From: ENR-C20 sp942493145
GTDB taxonomy: Bacteria > Bacillota > Clostridia > Acetivibrionales > DTU013
NCBI GenBank assembly: GCA_942493145.1
Contig: OW818679.1
Coordinates: 3,472,001-3,536,000 of the forward strand
DNA: 64,000 nt
Direction: 5' to 3'
The stretch's first letter is position 1, and every line of letters begins with the position of its first letter. The notes beneath the pieces were generated by a model, which saw nothing but the letters and a program-made list of their open reading frames with translations, did no database searches and was not told the DNA's origin. Below, in pieces: positions 51,638 through 61,452 of the stretch. Made by a program: the position numbers and the translations under genes.

Positions 51638-52933
51638 ATGGAAATAAATGAAATTGCCCGCAATGTCAAGGAAGCCTCGCTAAAGCTTGCGGCACTGGGC
51701 CCCGAAGCGAAAAACCTTGCACTTATCAAAATTGCAGATGCACTTCTGGAGAACAGAGACAGGATAGTCGAAGCCAACAGGCTGGATCTCGAAAGAAGTG
51801 AAGCTGAGAAGCTTCCATCCCCTTTGCTTAAAAGACTCAAATTCGACGATTCCAAAATATCAGATGTCATAGATGGAATAAAAGGCCTTGCTGGGCTTGA
51901 AGATCCTGTAGGCAAAACCCTGTCCTCAACCGAGCTGGACGAAGGCCTTGAATTATTCAGAGTCACATGTCCCATAGGTGTTATAGGTATAATATTCGAA
52001 TCACGCCCTGATTCCCTGGTACAGATTTCAACCCTTTGCCTGAAAAGCGGCAACGGAGTTCTCCTGAAAGGTGGCTCGGAGGCAAGGGAGACCAACAGGG
52101 TTCTGGCATCGGTGATCGCAGAAGCAACAGAAAAGGCAGGTATCCCTTCCGGCTGGATAGGGCTTGTTGAGACAAGGTCAGACGTCAATGCCATCCTTAA
52201 ACTGAATGATTATGTCGATCTGATTATTCCAAGAGGCTCAAATGAGTTCGTAAAATATATAATGGAGAATTCGACAATACCTGTAATGGGTCACGCCGAC
52301 GGAATATGCCACTGTTATGTGGATTCCGGGGCTGATCTCAGTATGGCAGTGGATCTTGTCGTAGACTCAAAAACTCAGTATGTCGCAGTATGTAACGCTC
52401 TTGAAACCCTTCTCGTTAACAGCAGCATAGCGGCAGAATTCCTTCCGGCACTGAAAATCGGGTTGGATAGAAAGCAGGTGATCCTTACAGGAGATGAAAG
52501 GACCGCTGCCATAATATCCGTGATTCCTGCTACGGAAGAGGATTGGCGTACTGAATACCTTGATTACAAACTATCAATCAAAATAGTTGACAATCTTGAA
52601 GAGGCCATTGCACATATAAATAAATACGGTTCTGGCCATACCGACTCAATCATAACCGGAGACAGCCAAAAGGCCGCTGAATTCATGTCACTTGTGGATT
52701 CAGGCAACGTGTTCTGGAATTGTTCCACCAGGTTCAGCGACGGATTCAGATACGGCTTTGGCGCCGAAGTCGGCATCAGTACCGGTAAACTCCATGCAAG
52801 AGGCCCGGTAGGACTTGATGGTCTTGTCATATATAAATACAAACTGATAGGTAATGGCCACATTGTTGCCGATTACTCGGAAAAGAGAAAGAAGTTCACC
52901 CACAGGAATCTGGACAAGGACTTCAGTATCTAG
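51638..52933 (+). CDS. proA: Gamma-glutamyl phosphate reductase
   Basis: This 431-aa aldehyde-dehydrogenase-fold enzyme makes glutamate-5-semialdehyde, the second step of proline synthesis. Seen are GIIFESRPDSLVQ, LLKGGSEARETN, IPRGSNEFVKYI, the region with the catalytic cysteine YVAVCNALETLLV and the signature HARGPVGLDGL. AAGGGG precedes the ATG. Upstream is a repeated TTAATGTATTTT (51,571 and 51,591). It is divergent from proB. Confidence 0.96.
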   Translation: MEINEIARNVKEASLKLAALGPEAKNLALIKIADALLENRDRIVEANRLDLERSEAEKLPSPLLKRLKFDDSKISDVIDGIKGLAGLEDPVGKTLSSTELDEGLELFRVTCPIGVIGIIFESRPDSLVQISTLCLKSGNGVLLKGGSEARETNRVLASVIAEATEKAGIPSGWIGLVETRSDVNAILKLNDYVDLIIPRGSNEFVKYIMENSTIPVMGHADGICHCYVDSGADLSMAVDLVVDSKTQYVAVCNALETLLVNSSIAAEFLPALKIGLDRKQVILTGDERTAAIISVIPATEEDWRTEYLDYKLSIKIVDNLEEAIAHINKYGSGHTDSIITGDSQKAAEFMSLVDSGNVFWNCSTRFSDGFRYGFGAEVGISTGKLHARGPVGLDGLVIYKYKLIGNGHIVADYSEKRKKFTHRNLDKDFSI

Positions 52934-53100
52934 CAATGCAATTGCTGAATTCATCGTGTTTGGACAAATTGCAGGACACAATAGTGCTAATTGACTATGA
53001 AACTTGAGACCTATACACTATAAACATTTATCGTATTTCATTGTAAAATTGTAATATGATGTCGATTAATGTCGATTGTTGTAGTGGAAGGTGAAATAAT

Positions 53101-54027
53101 ATGAATATTAAGTCATTCAAATATCTGACACAAAGCAGGAAAGGCGCTACAGCTGTAATTTTTGCATTAGCACTGACGATGATCCTGATGATGTCGGCGC
53201 TTACCATTGATGTAGGAGCAAGCGCCATGCACAAGGCCAAGCTCATAGCCGCCCTTGATTCCTCCGCCCTTGCAGGTGCCCAGGAATACATAACCAATAG
53301 TGACAATGTGAATAATATTGTAGAACAATACCTTGTGAACAATTCAATGGATATAACGTCACCGGAAATAACCATTGATGAAACTGTCAGGACGATTCAG
53401 ATTTCAGGCTCCATCCAAAGAGATTTTTATTTCGCACGCATCTTCGGTTTCAATAACGGCATCATCTCCGGTACTTCAAAGGCAAGGATCGATAATATCA
53501 GCTCACTTGAAGGAGCACGCCCAATTGCGGTAGTACACCAGGATTTTGTCTACGGTGACCTCTATACCCTCAAAGAAGGAGGCGGCGACGGTACAACAGG
53601 AAATTATGCCGCAATTGCTCTTGGCGGCGGTGGCGCAGCCATATACAAGGATAATCTATTAAATGGGTACACCGGCAAAATAAGCGTAGGTGACAAGATA
53701 CAAACCGAGACAGGCAACATTGCTGGTGCGACCGAGACCTCCATACACCACTTGATAGATTCATGTTCCCACTATCCCCTATGTACATATTCAAGCTATA
53801 ACAGGCACTGCTCCAGGATCATGTTCATACCAGTAGTCAATACCCTGACCGTAAATGGTAAGAAATATGTCGAGGTTCTAGGCTTTGCAACCTTTTTCCT
53901 GGAAGGGGTCGTAAATAAAGCAGGACAAGCTGAGGTCATCGGCAGATTCATCACTTACAATATGGAAGGAACAACCTCCAGCGATATTAATGACTACGGA
54001 ACCTATGGAATAAAACTCGTTCGATGA
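53101..54027 (+). CDS. TadE/TadG-like pseudopilin-type membrane protein
   Basis: This 308-aa protein starts with the TadG-like block RKGATAVIFALALTMILMMS and continues DVGASAMHKAKLIAALDSSA. A single N-terminal helix is followed by an extracytoplasmic region. The central part is Gly-rich (EGGGDGTTGN, GGGGAA) and contains several cysteines (CSHYPLCTYSS). Such proteins are linked with Flp/Tad pili, but no tad genes are nearby, so it is an orphan here. GGAAGGTG precedes the ATG. Confidence 0.75.
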   Translation: MNIKSFKYLTQSRKGATAVIFALALTMILMMSALTIDVGASAMHKAKLIAALDSSALAGAQEYITNSDNVNNIVEQYLVNNSMDITSPEITIDETVRTIQISGSIQRDFYFARIFGFNNGIISGTSKARIDNISSLEGARPIAVVHQDFVYGDLYTLKEGGGDGTTGNYAAIALGGGGAAIYKDNLLNGYTGKISVGDKIQTETGNIAGATETSIHHLIDSCSHYPLCTYSSYNRHCSRIMFIPVVNTLTVNGKKYVEVLGFATFFLEGVVNKAGQAEVIGRFITYNMEGTTSSDINDYGTYGIKLVR

Positions 54028-54058
54028 ACAATTAATTCCGCCTCTGTTTAACTTACTC

Positions 54059-54083
54059 GGCGCTGATGCCCTTCATCAGTGCC
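54059..54083 (+). terminator. Stem-loop after the TadG-like gene
   Basis: GGCGCTGATG and CATCAGTGCC form a 10-bp stem with one G-U pair and a 5-base loop, followed by a short TTT. It is a weak terminator by sequence. Confidence 0.5.
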
Positions 54084-54119
54084 TTTCCGCCGACCTTCCG
54101 ACAAAATTTTTCATAATTA

Positions 54120-54148
54120 TTGACATTGATATTAATATGCCTTTTAAT
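54120..54148 (+). promoter_or_regulatory. Sigma-A promoter of potABC
   Basis: -35 TTGACA (54,120-54,125), a 17-bp spacer and -10 TTTAAT (54,143-54,148) lie 33 bp before the potA ATG. Confidence 0.65.
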
Positions 54149-54181
54149 GGATAGAGAAGAAAACATCAGGGGGCAGAATTA

Positions 54182-55234
54182 ATGGAAAAAATGATCATAG
54201 AACTTGTCAACATAAGCAAGGAATATGATGGAAGCGAAGCTTTGAAAAACATAAGTCTATACATACATGAAAACGAATTCGTCACGCTTCTCGGCCCCAG
54301 TGGATGTGGCAAAACTACCACTCTTAGAATAATAGGCGGATTTGAAACCCCCACATCAGGCTCTGTGCTATTTGAAGGACAGAATATCAATGATCTGCCT
54401 CCTCATAAAAGGAAGGTCAATACCGTATTTCAAAAATACGCTCTTTTCCCTCATCTCAACGTTTTCGAAAATATTGCATTTGGATTAAGGATAAAAAAAC
54501 TGGACAAAAAGGTTATCCAGGTTAAGGTTGAAAACGTTTTGAAAATGGTCAACCTTGAAGGGTATGGACACCGTTCCGTTGACTCTTTGAGCGGCGGACA
54601 ACAGCAAAGGATTGCCATTGCACGCGCCCTTGTCAACGAACCTGAGGTACTGCTCCTTGACGAGCCCCTTGGAGCCCTTGACCTGAAACTCCGCAAAGAA
54701 ATGCAGCTGGAGCTTAAAAACATGCAGAAGAGCCTTGGGATTACCTTTATATATGTCACCCACGATCAGGAAGAGGCCCTTACAATGTCCGATACCATAG
54801 TAATAATGAAAGAAGGAACAATACAGCAGATAGGCACACCCGAGGATATATACAATGAGCCTAAAAATGCTTTTGTCGCCGATTTTATTGGAGAAAGCAA
54901 CATTGTTGAAGGCATTATGAAAAGAGATCTGCTTGTTTATTTTGAAGGCTGTGATTTTGAATGCGTAGATAAGGGTTTTGATGAAAATGAATCAGTCGAC
55001 GTTGTAGTGCGACCTGAAGATGTCAGGCTGGTCCCCGTTAATGAAGGCATGCTTAAGGGAACGGTGGTTTCAGTGACATTCAAGGGAGTCCATTATGAGA
55101 TGATAGTCGAAACAGTGAGTGGCGGCATCTGGATGATACACAGTACATCGATGGAGCCTGTAGGAGCTGATGTCGGCTTGAGGGTCAAGCCTTTTGACAT
55201 CCAGATCATGAAGAAGGCCGGTGGTCTGACATGA
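54182..55234 (+). CDS. potA: Spermidine/putrescine ABC transporter ATPase
   Basis: This 350-aa ABC ATPase has Walker A GPSGCGKTT at 38-46, signature LSGGQQQR, Walker B LLLDEPLGALDLKLR, H-loop YVTHDQEEAL and a C-terminal TOBE-like regulatory domain (VVRPEDVRLVP). It powers the import of polyamines. The ATG follows AGGGGG. It overlaps potB by 4 bp. Confidence 0.95.
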   Translation: MEKMIIELVNISKEYDGSEALKNISLYIHENEFVTLLGPSGCGKTTTLRIIGGFETPTSGSVLFEGQNINDLPPHKRKVNTVFQKYALFPHLNVFENIAFGLRIKKLDKKVIQVKVENVLKMVNLEGYGHRSVDSLSGGQQQRIAIARALVNEPEVLLLDEPLGALDLKLRKEMQLELKNMQKSLGITFIYVTHDQEEALTMSDTIVIMKEGTIQQIGTPEDIYNEPKNAFVADFIGESNIVEGIMKRDLLVYFEGCDFECVDKGFDENESVDVVVRPEDVRLVPVNEGMLKGTVVSVTFKGVHYEMIVETVSGGIWMIHSTSMEPVGADVGLRVKPFDIQIMKKAGGLT

Positions 55235-56061
55235 ACATGAAAAAAGGAATTACCGCCTACCCTTATATTGGATGGATGCTGATTTTTATTATGGTGCCAA
55301 TAATCCTCGTGCTTTATTATAGTATAACTATAAGCACACCATCGGGCACCATTTTTTCTTTTGAAAACTATAAAAAATTCATTCAGCCCATTTATTTGAA
55401 AGTGTTGGCACGGTCTATAAACCTGGCACTTCTGAGCACGCTTATATGCCTTATTATAGGCTATCCCGTTGCTATGATCCTTGCCGGGAAGGACCTTAAG
55501 AATAAAAGCTTACTTCTTCTATTGTTCATTATACCGATGTGGATGAATTTTCTCGTCAGGACCTATGCATGGATGACACTCCTTGAGAACAAGGGTCTTT
55601 TGAATACCTTTCTGAACACGATCGGACTTCCTCCGCTAAGGATCTTATATACCGATTCTGCGGTGGTACTTGGTATGGTTTACAATTTCCTTCCCTTCAT
55701 GGTACTTCCGATTTTTTCAGTCCTCAGCAAGATAGATAGGAATGTCATTGAAGCAGCCGAAGATTTGGGTGCCAACTCCTTAAATGTTTTCAGGAAAATA
55801 ACACTGCCTTTGAGCTTCCCCGGTGTCATGTCAGGAATAACAATGGTTTTCATGCCCGCAGTTACCACCTTCGTAATCTCCAAACTTCTGGGTGGAAACC
55901 AGTATACCCTTATCGGCAACCTTATCGAAGATCAATTCATGCGTGTTTACGATTGGAACTTCGGCTCATCGGTTTCGATAATAATGATGGTGCTGATTTT
56001 GCTTAGCATGACACTGTTGTCCAGAAATGACAAGGAAGACATGGGGGGGCGGCTTATATGA
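55231..56061 (+). CDS. potB: Polyamine ABC transporter permease PotB
   Basis: This 276-aa permease has six membrane helices and the cytoplasmic EAA loop (EAAEDLGANSLNVFRKITLP). It pairs with PotC to form the channel. Both ends overlap neighbouring genes by 4 bp, as in the usual potABCD order. Confidence 0.94.
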   Translation: MNMKKGITAYPYIGWMLIFIMVPIILVLYYSITISTPSGTIFSFENYKKFIQPIYLKVLARSINLALLSTLICLIIGYPVAMILAGKDLKNKSLLLLLFIIPMWMNFLVRTYAWMTLLENKGLLNTFLNTIGLPPLRILYTDSAVVLGMVYNFLPFMVLPIFSVLSKIDRNVIEAAEDLGANSLNVFRKITLPLSFPGVMSGITMVFMPAVTTFVISKLLGGNQYTLIGNLIEDQFMRVYDWNFGSSVSIIMMVLILLSMTLLSRNDKEDMGGRLI

Positions 56062-56861
56062 GACAGTTTGTGAAGAAATTCTATCTTTCCCTCGTATTCA
56101 TATTTTTGTACGCCCCAGTGGCCATACTTATCATATTTTCCTTTAACAAATCAAAATCACGGGCACATTGGGATGGCTTCACTCTTAATTGGTATGCTGA
56201 ACTATTCAAAGACGAGCAGATAATGTCCTCACTTTACTATACACTCATGATAGCCCTTTTATCTTCACTTATTGCTGTTATCATGGGCACGGCCGCAGCT
56301 ATCGGCATACATAATATGAAAAGCGTCAAAAAAACCCTGGTTATGAACCTTACATATATTCCTGTGCTTAGTCCGGACATTGTCACAGGAATATCACTGA
56401 TGATCCTGTTCATTTTCATCAACCTTAAGCTGGGCTTCCTTACGCTCCTGCTTGCACACGTGAGCTTCAATGTCCCCTACGTAATACTTTCTGTGCTTCC
56501 AAAGCTGAAACAGCTCAACAAGCACCTGTACGAGGCAGCCCTCGATCTTGGCGCCACCCCTTTCCGGGCGATCCGCAAAGTGATCCTTCCGGAAATTATG
56601 CCTGGCATCATAACAGGCTTCCTGCTTTCCTTCACACTATCACTGGATGATTTCATAATCAGCTTTTTTACCACCGGCTCCGGTGTCACCAATCTATCAA
56701 TTACCATATATTCAATGGCCAGAAGGGGCATAAACCCCAAAATCAATGCTATATCTACGTTATTATTTATTGTAGTTCTGCTTTTGCTGCTGGCAATCAA
56801 CAGAAGGACAGCGGGCAACGGGAACTCAAAAGAGACCGCGAAGCTCACCAATCTACTGTAA
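56058..56861 (+). CDS. potC: Polyamine ABC transporter permease PotC
   Basis: This 267-aa permease has six helices and the EAA loop YEAALDLGATPFRAIRKVIL. It is the second half of the polyamine channel. It overlaps potB, and potD follows after a 117-bp gap with its own promoter. Confidence 0.94.
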   Translation: MRQFVKKFYLSLVFIFLYAPVAILIIFSFNKSKSRAHWDGFTLNWYAELFKDEQIMSSLYYTLMIALLSSLIAVIMGTAAAIGIHNMKSVKKTLVMNLTYIPVLSPDIVTGISLMILFIFINLKLGFLTLLLAHVSFNVPYVILSVLPKLKQLNKHLYEAALDLGATPFRAIRKVILPEIMPGIITGFLLSFTLSLDDFIISFFTTGSGVTNLSITIYSMARRGINPKINAISTLLFIVVLLLLLAINRRTAGNGNSKETAKLTNLL

Positions 56862-56873
56862 CCCATATTTTTG

Positions 56874-56952
56874 TTGACTAATACTGTAAATTATATATAC
56901 TTTATTTTATTAAATATTTTTTTATGTTGCATTCAAATATTTACTGCAACAT
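56874..56952 (+). promoter_or_regulatory. Promoter and inverted repeat before potD
   Basis: TTGACT (56,874-56,879), a 16-bp spacer and TATACT (56,896-56,901) suggest a potD promoter. Downstream, ATGTTGCA (56,924-56,931) and TGCAACAT (56,945-56,952) are perfect inverted arms in the leader, just before GGAG and the ATG. They could be an operator, or a hairpin raising potD transcript stability. Confidence 0.5.
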
Positions 56953-56978
56953 ATACAGATTGGAGATGAGATTATAAA

Positions 56979-58070
56979 ATGAAGCTATTCCACGGTATAT
57001 CTGTAGTAAGGAAGTTGTCGGTGTTTACAATCCTGTCACTTCTTACCTTGCTTTTGAGTGCATGTGGGGGCGGTAGCGCCATTAATGCAAACACTGTTCC
57101 AAAAATAACTCTGAACGTTTACAACTGGGGAGATTATATCGCCGAGGACACAATAGACCTTTTTGAGGCAAAATATCCAAGTATAAAGGTGAATTATGAA
57201 ACCTTTACAACAAATGAAGACATGTATGTGAAAATAAAATCCGGAGGTTCTGACTATGATGTTGCAATTCCTTCGGATTATATGATAAAGCGTATGCATG
57301 ACGAAGGTCTGTTGAACAAAATAAGCATGGACAACGTACCCAACTATTCACTCATCGACCAACGTTTCAAAAACCTTTCCTATGACCCGACAAACGAATA
57401 CTCGGTGCCTTATATGTGGGGCACAGTAGGCATCCTATACAATAAAACCATGGTTAGTGATCCTGTCGACAGCTGGAGGATTCTGTGGAATGAGAAATAT
57501 TCAAAGCAGATAATCATGCCCGACAGCGAGAGAGATAGCATAGGGATTACTCTGAGAATGCTTGGTTATTCATTGAACTCTAAAAACATCGATGAACTTG
57601 AGGCTGCAAAGAAAGAGCTAATTGCACAGAAACCGCTGGTTCTGACCTATGTTGTAGATGAGGTCAAGGACAAAATGATCGGTGGGGAAGCTGCCCTTGC
57701 AGTCGTATGGTCCGGCGACGCCTTTTACTGCATGAGCGAAAATGAAGACCTCGAATATGCAATACCGAAAGAAGGCTCAAATTACTGGTTTGATGCTATG
57801 GTCATCCCGACTACCAGCAAGTACCAGGCAGAAGCAGAGCTCTTTATAGATTTCATGTGTGAGACCGACATTGCTTTTAATAATGCGGATTACATAGGCT
57901 ATGCATCGCCCCATGCCGAAGCTGTAAAACAGCTCGATCCCGAACTGACAGGCAACAGGAATGCATACCCTCCGGAGGAGGATCTTGCTGACTGTGAAAT
58001 ATTTGAGTATCCCGGAGATGAGATAAACAAGGAATACAGCCGCATCTGGACTGAAATAAAGGCTGAATGA
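56979..58070 (+). CDS. potD: Polyamine-binding lipoprotein PotD
   Basis: This 363-aa substrate-binding protein has a lipoprotein signal with lipobox LSAC (Cys29). The mature domain begins with the family block LNVYNWGDYIAEDTIDLFE and contains SDYMIKRM and YMWGTVGILYN, typical of PotD/PotF. It captures spermidine or putrescine outside the cell and delivers it to PotBC. Confidence 0.95.
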   Translation: MKLFHGISVVRKLSVFTILSLLTLLLSACGGGSAINANTVPKITLNVYNWGDYIAEDTIDLFEAKYPSIKVNYETFTTNEDMYVKIKSGGSDYDVAIPSDYMIKRMHDEGLLNKISMDNVPNYSLIDQRFKNLSYDPTNEYSVPYMWGTVGILYNKTMVSDPVDSWRILWNEKYSKQIIMPDSERDSIGITLRMLGYSLNSKNIDELEAAKKELIAQKPLVLTYVVDEVKDKMIGGEAALAVVWSGDAFYCMSENEDLEYAIPKEGSNYWFDAMVIPTTSKYQAEAELFIDFMCETDIAFNNADYIGYASPHAEAVKQLDPELTGNRNAYPPEEDLADCEIFEYPGDEINKEYSRIWTEIKAE

Positions 58071-58114
58071 TAGATGGTTGATTGATGAACGGTTCTGGCC
58101 AATTGGGGACAATT

Positions 58115-58148
58115 CCAGTTCTGCCATTTGAAATTTTGGCAGAACTGG
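58115..58148. repeat. Perfect 12-bp inverted repeat between potD and pyk
   Basis: CCAGTTCTGCCA (58,115-58,126) and TGGCAGAACTGG (58,137-58,148) form a strong hairpin. Outer partial arms (CCAAT/ATTGG; GGTTCTGG near 58,091 with CCAGAAC near 58,176) nest around it. It separates two convergent genes and may terminate both, although no T-run is present. Confidence 0.6.
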
Positions 58149-58189
58149 AGCCGTTCCGATTGGTCGCCCACATTGCCAGAACGGTCCCT

Positions 58190-59941
58190 CTACATTTCTG
58201 TTTTACCGTAATACACTATTCCCCTGTCGGCATCTATTGTCACAGCAGCGCCGCTTTTAAGTATCTTTGTAGCATTAGCTGCCCCAACCACGACCGGTAT
58301 TTCAAGAGCCAGCCCTGCGATCGCAGCATGAGACCCTATACCACCTTCTTCAACAATCAATGCCGCAGCCTTCTTTATCTCAGGCATCATATCATTGTTA
58401 GTATAGGGTACTACCAGAAAGCCTCCCTCAAAAAAATCCTTTAGTGAATCCCTTCCATTTTTAGCAACGTAAAGCTCTCCCGTCCTTACACCTCCACCTA
58501 TTCCGGTTCCCTTTACCAGCACCTTGCCGACTATATGCACCTTAAGTATGTTGGTGGTTCCACTTATCCCAATCGGCACTCCAGCGGTTATGACCACCAG
58601 GTCCCCGTTATTCACCATTTTCGACTCCAAAGCCTTATCTACACCCATATCGAACATTTCATCAGTTGAAACAGCCTTATCAACCAAGTATGGCAGTACC
58701 CCCCACGAAAGCGACAACTGGCGCAGTACTCGTCTATCAATTGTTGTCGCTATGATCGGGCATGCAGGTCTGAACCTGGATATCATCCTTGCTGTATGTC
58801 CGGATTGAGTTACTGTGATAATCGCTGCCGCACGAAGGTCAAGCGCTGTAGTACAGGTGGCATGGCTTATGGCATTTGTGGCATTTGCAGGCATATCGAA
58901 TGTACTGATGGAGAACTTTTTCCAATAGTCAATAGATCCCTCTGTCTTTTCAGCAATTTTTGCCATCATCTCAAGAGCTTCTAAAGGAAACTTACCTGCA
59001 GCAGTCTCGCCCGAAAGCATGATACCACTGGTCCCATCGTGAATGGCATTTGCCACGTCACTAGCCTCAGCCCGTGTAGGCCGTGGATTACGAATCATGG
59101 AATCAAGCATCTGCGTAGCGGTAATTACCGGTTTTCCTCCTCTGTAGCATTTCTCAATCAGGCTTTTCTGGACAACGGGAACCTCCTCCACCGGTATCTC
59201 CACCCCCAAATCGCCTCTGGCCACCATTATCCCATCAGAGACTTTCAGTATCTCATCAAAGTTCTGTATACCTTGCCTGTTTTCAATCTTGGCGATCACC
59301 TTTATATCCTGACCGCCGTTTTTTTCAAGTACCTTTTTTATTTCAATTATGTCAGATGCATTTCTTATAAAAGATGCGGCAATGAAATCAAATTCATTTT
59401 CTATGGCAAATATGATATCCTTAATATCCTTTTCGGTCATTGAAGGCAGATTTATCCTGGTGCCAGGCACATTTATACCCTTATTGTTGCTTATTTCACC
59501 GCCGTTCAATATTTTACAGTGAATATCCTTATCGATTATATCTATTACAACCATTTCAACCAGCCCGTCGTTTATAAGGATATGTGAACCTGGCTCCACA
59601 TCTTTGTACAGTTCCTTGTAGGATACACTGCATTTTGTTGAATCACCTTCAATATCCTCATAAGTCAGTACGAAGCCATTCCCTTCTTCCAACATAACAG
59701 TGTTTGTCAGAAATCTGCCCGTCCTTATTTCAGGTCCTTTTGTATCAAGCAGGAGTGCAACCGGAAGATTAAGTCCTTCACGGACCTTTTTAACGGCGTC
59801 CACCCTTTTTTTATGTTCTTCATGAGATCCATGTGAAAAGTTCAATCTGACTACATTCATTCCTCCCATCATCAGTTTGGTGAGCATGTCCTCACTATCA
59901 GATGCAGGACCAATTGTGCATATTATTTTAGTCTTTCTCAT
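58190..59941 (-). CDS. pyk: Pyruvate kinase with C-terminal PEP-utiliser domain
   Basis: This 583-aa enzyme catalyses the last glycolytic step, PEP + ADP to pyruvate + ATP. Seen are TKIICTIGPAS at the start, RLNFSHGSHEEH, KIENRQG, MVARGDLGVEIP and ATQMLDSM. Residues of about 490-583 form the extra PEP-utiliser-like domain (EGGIGSHAAIAG) found in Bacillus-type enzymes. The start at 59,941 has GGAGG at good spacing; the frame is open 22 codons further. The minus-strand TTGCTT with TATATG 17 bp on is a possible promoter. Confidence 0.96.
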   Translation of the reverse strand: MRKTKIICTIGPASDSEDMLTKLMMGGMNVVRLNFSHGSHEEHKKRVDAVKKVREGLNLPVALLLDTKGPEIRTGRFLTNTVMLEEGNGFVLTYEDIEGDSTKCSVSYKELYKDVEPGSHILINDGLVEMVVIDIIDKDIHCKILNGGEISNNKGINVPGTRINLPSMTEKDIKDIIFAIENEFDFIAASFIRNASDIIEIKKVLEKNGGQDIKVIAKIENRQGIQNFDEILKVSDGIMVARGDLGVEIPVEEVPVVQKSLIEKCYRGGKPVITATQMLDSMIRNPRPTRAEASDVANAIHDGTSGIMLSGETAAGKFPLEALEMMAKIAEKTEGSIDYWKKFSISTFDMPANATNAISHATCTTALDLRAAAIITVTQSGHTARMISRFRPACPIIATTIDRRVLRQLSLSWGVLPYLVDKAVSTDEMFDMGVDKALESKMVNNGDLVVITAGVPIGISGTTNILKVHIVGKVLVKGTGIGGGVRTGELYVAKNGRDSLKDFFEGGFLVVPYTNNDMMPEIKKAAALIVEEGGIGSHAAIAGLALEIPVVVGAANATKILKSGAAVTIDADRGIVYYGKTEM

Positions 59942-60249
59942 ATATATCCTCCAAGAAATATTACTTTCAGAAAAATTTGCTACATACCAATCATATAAAA
60001 TATACAACTAATTGAAGCAAAACTCAACTTCCACAAAAAATAATAGGATTCCTTATCATAAAAAGACGCATAGCCATTGGATGTCCTGCAGCTTTATGTT
60101 ACAATCTTACTGACAGTGTACTGGTGGCCTGTAACAGTTAAAACTTTAGTATATGCAGGCCACAACATCAAAGAAGTGTATTTGTATCACTGCAAATATT
60201 AAACAAGAATAAAGTGTAACAAAACACTGGATCATGGAGCGTTGCCCAA
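59942..60249. other. Divergent intergenic region pyk / plsC-like
   Basis: No gene is seen. Perfect inverted arms GTGGCCTG (60,124-60,131) and CAGGCCAC (60,156-60,163) lie about 90 bp before the acyltransferase gene, with a 24-bp AT-rich spacer that could hold promoter elements. The pyk promoter probably lies near 59,980-60,010. Confidence 0.45.
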
Positions 60250-61452
60250 ATGGCTGAAACTTCCTATAAGGCAAGCCGGTTGTTCAATAAGTTAGTAATC
60301 CCGGTTGTCAGCTTTTATTTAAATCAAATATTTGATTTGAAGTTTGATATGGAAAACATCAAAGGGCTTAAGCCTCCATATATTGTAATGGCCAACCATA
60401 CAAACTTCTGGGATCCGTTCCTTCTTTCCCTTTGCATTCCGGAACCAGTTCATTTCGTCACTTCCGATGCCTATTTCAGGACTCCTCTGCTCCGCAACCT
60501 GCTTAAGCTTGTCGGGGCAATACCGAAATCAAAGTTCGTATCAGATACAAATGCAGTAAAGGGTATACTTCATGTTGTCCGCAACAACGGCATAATATGT
60601 ATTTTCCCTGAGGGCAGGAGAAACTGGGATGGAACTACCTTGCCCATTCTCCAGGCACCTGCACGGCTGGCAAAAAAACTTGGACTTCCGGTTGTTACCA
60701 TCCTTTTCGAAGGCGCCCACCTTGCAATGCCCCGTTGGGCGTCAAAGTCCAGAAAAGGTCTGCTCTCCATACACTGCAAAGTAGCCCTGGGCAGTGATGA
60801 TTTGAAGAACCTCTCTGAGGAGCAGGTCTACCATTCACTGAGCAAGGCACTTGAACATAATGAATATGATTGGCAGCGGGTATCCATGCAGCACTACAGC
60901 AGTGACGCACCTGCTGAAAAGCTTGAGCTGTTCCTGTTCTGTTGTCCCCATTGCAAGTCTCCCGAGGTAATGAAATCAACTAAAGACTTGTTTTATTGCA
61001 TGAGTTGCGGTTATTCCGTAAAATATGATAAATACGGTTTTTTCAGTACAACTACTGATAAAGCCACCCTGTATTTTGACAATCCAAGGGATTGGAACAA
61101 ATGGCAGCTCGAATACCTTGAAGAACTTGTAAAAAGTGGTACTGATGTTTTCCTGACAGAACCGCTGTTTACTGAAGACAGTATCGAATGCCGGACAGGT
61201 TCCCGGACAATGGCTATGAAGGACCTTGCAGCAGGCACATTTAAAATGTACATAGACCGGCTGGAGTTAACAAACCATAATGGCAGCAAAGAATGCTTCA
61301 ATATTAACGAGATTTATGGTTCCAATATCCAGGGTAACAATATACTTGAGTTTTATCAAGATAAGGTGCTTTATCGGTTTGCAGGAAAAAAACACTGCTT
61401 TTCAGCATATAAATGGGTCAAAGCTCTTGAATTGCTTAAGCTACAGCAATAA
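60250..61452 (+). CDS. PlsC-like acyltransferase with zinc ribbon
   Basis: This 400-aa protein has an N-terminal lysophospholipid acyltransferase domain with the catalytic NHTNFWDP (His50, Asp55) and the substrate block IFPEGRRNWDG near 119. A C-terminal region holds CPHC and CMSC pairs (about 230-256), a zinc ribbon, followed by a domain of about 140 residues that I do not recognise. It probably acylates lysophosphatidate or a related lipid; the ribbon fusion is unusual for plain PlsC. It may also act on another acceptor. Confidence 0.82.
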   Translation: MAETSYKASRLFNKLVIPVVSFYLNQIFDLKFDMENIKGLKPPYIVMANHTNFWDPFLLSLCIPEPVHFVTSDAYFRTPLLRNLLKLVGAIPKSKFVSDTNAVKGILHVVRNNGIICIFPEGRRNWDGTTLPILQAPARLAKKLGLPVVTILFEGAHLAMPRWASKSRKGLLSIHCKVALGSDDLKNLSEEQVYHSLSKALEHNEYDWQRVSMQHYSSDAPAEKLELFLFCCPHCKSPEVMKSTKDLFYCMSCGYSVKYDKYGFFSTTTDKATLYFDNPRDWNKWQLEYLEELVKSGTDVFLTEPLFTEDSIECRTGSRTMAMKDLAAGTFKMYIDRLELTNHNGSKECFNINEIYGSNIQGNNILEFYQDKVLYRFAGKKHCFSAYKWVKALELLKLQQ

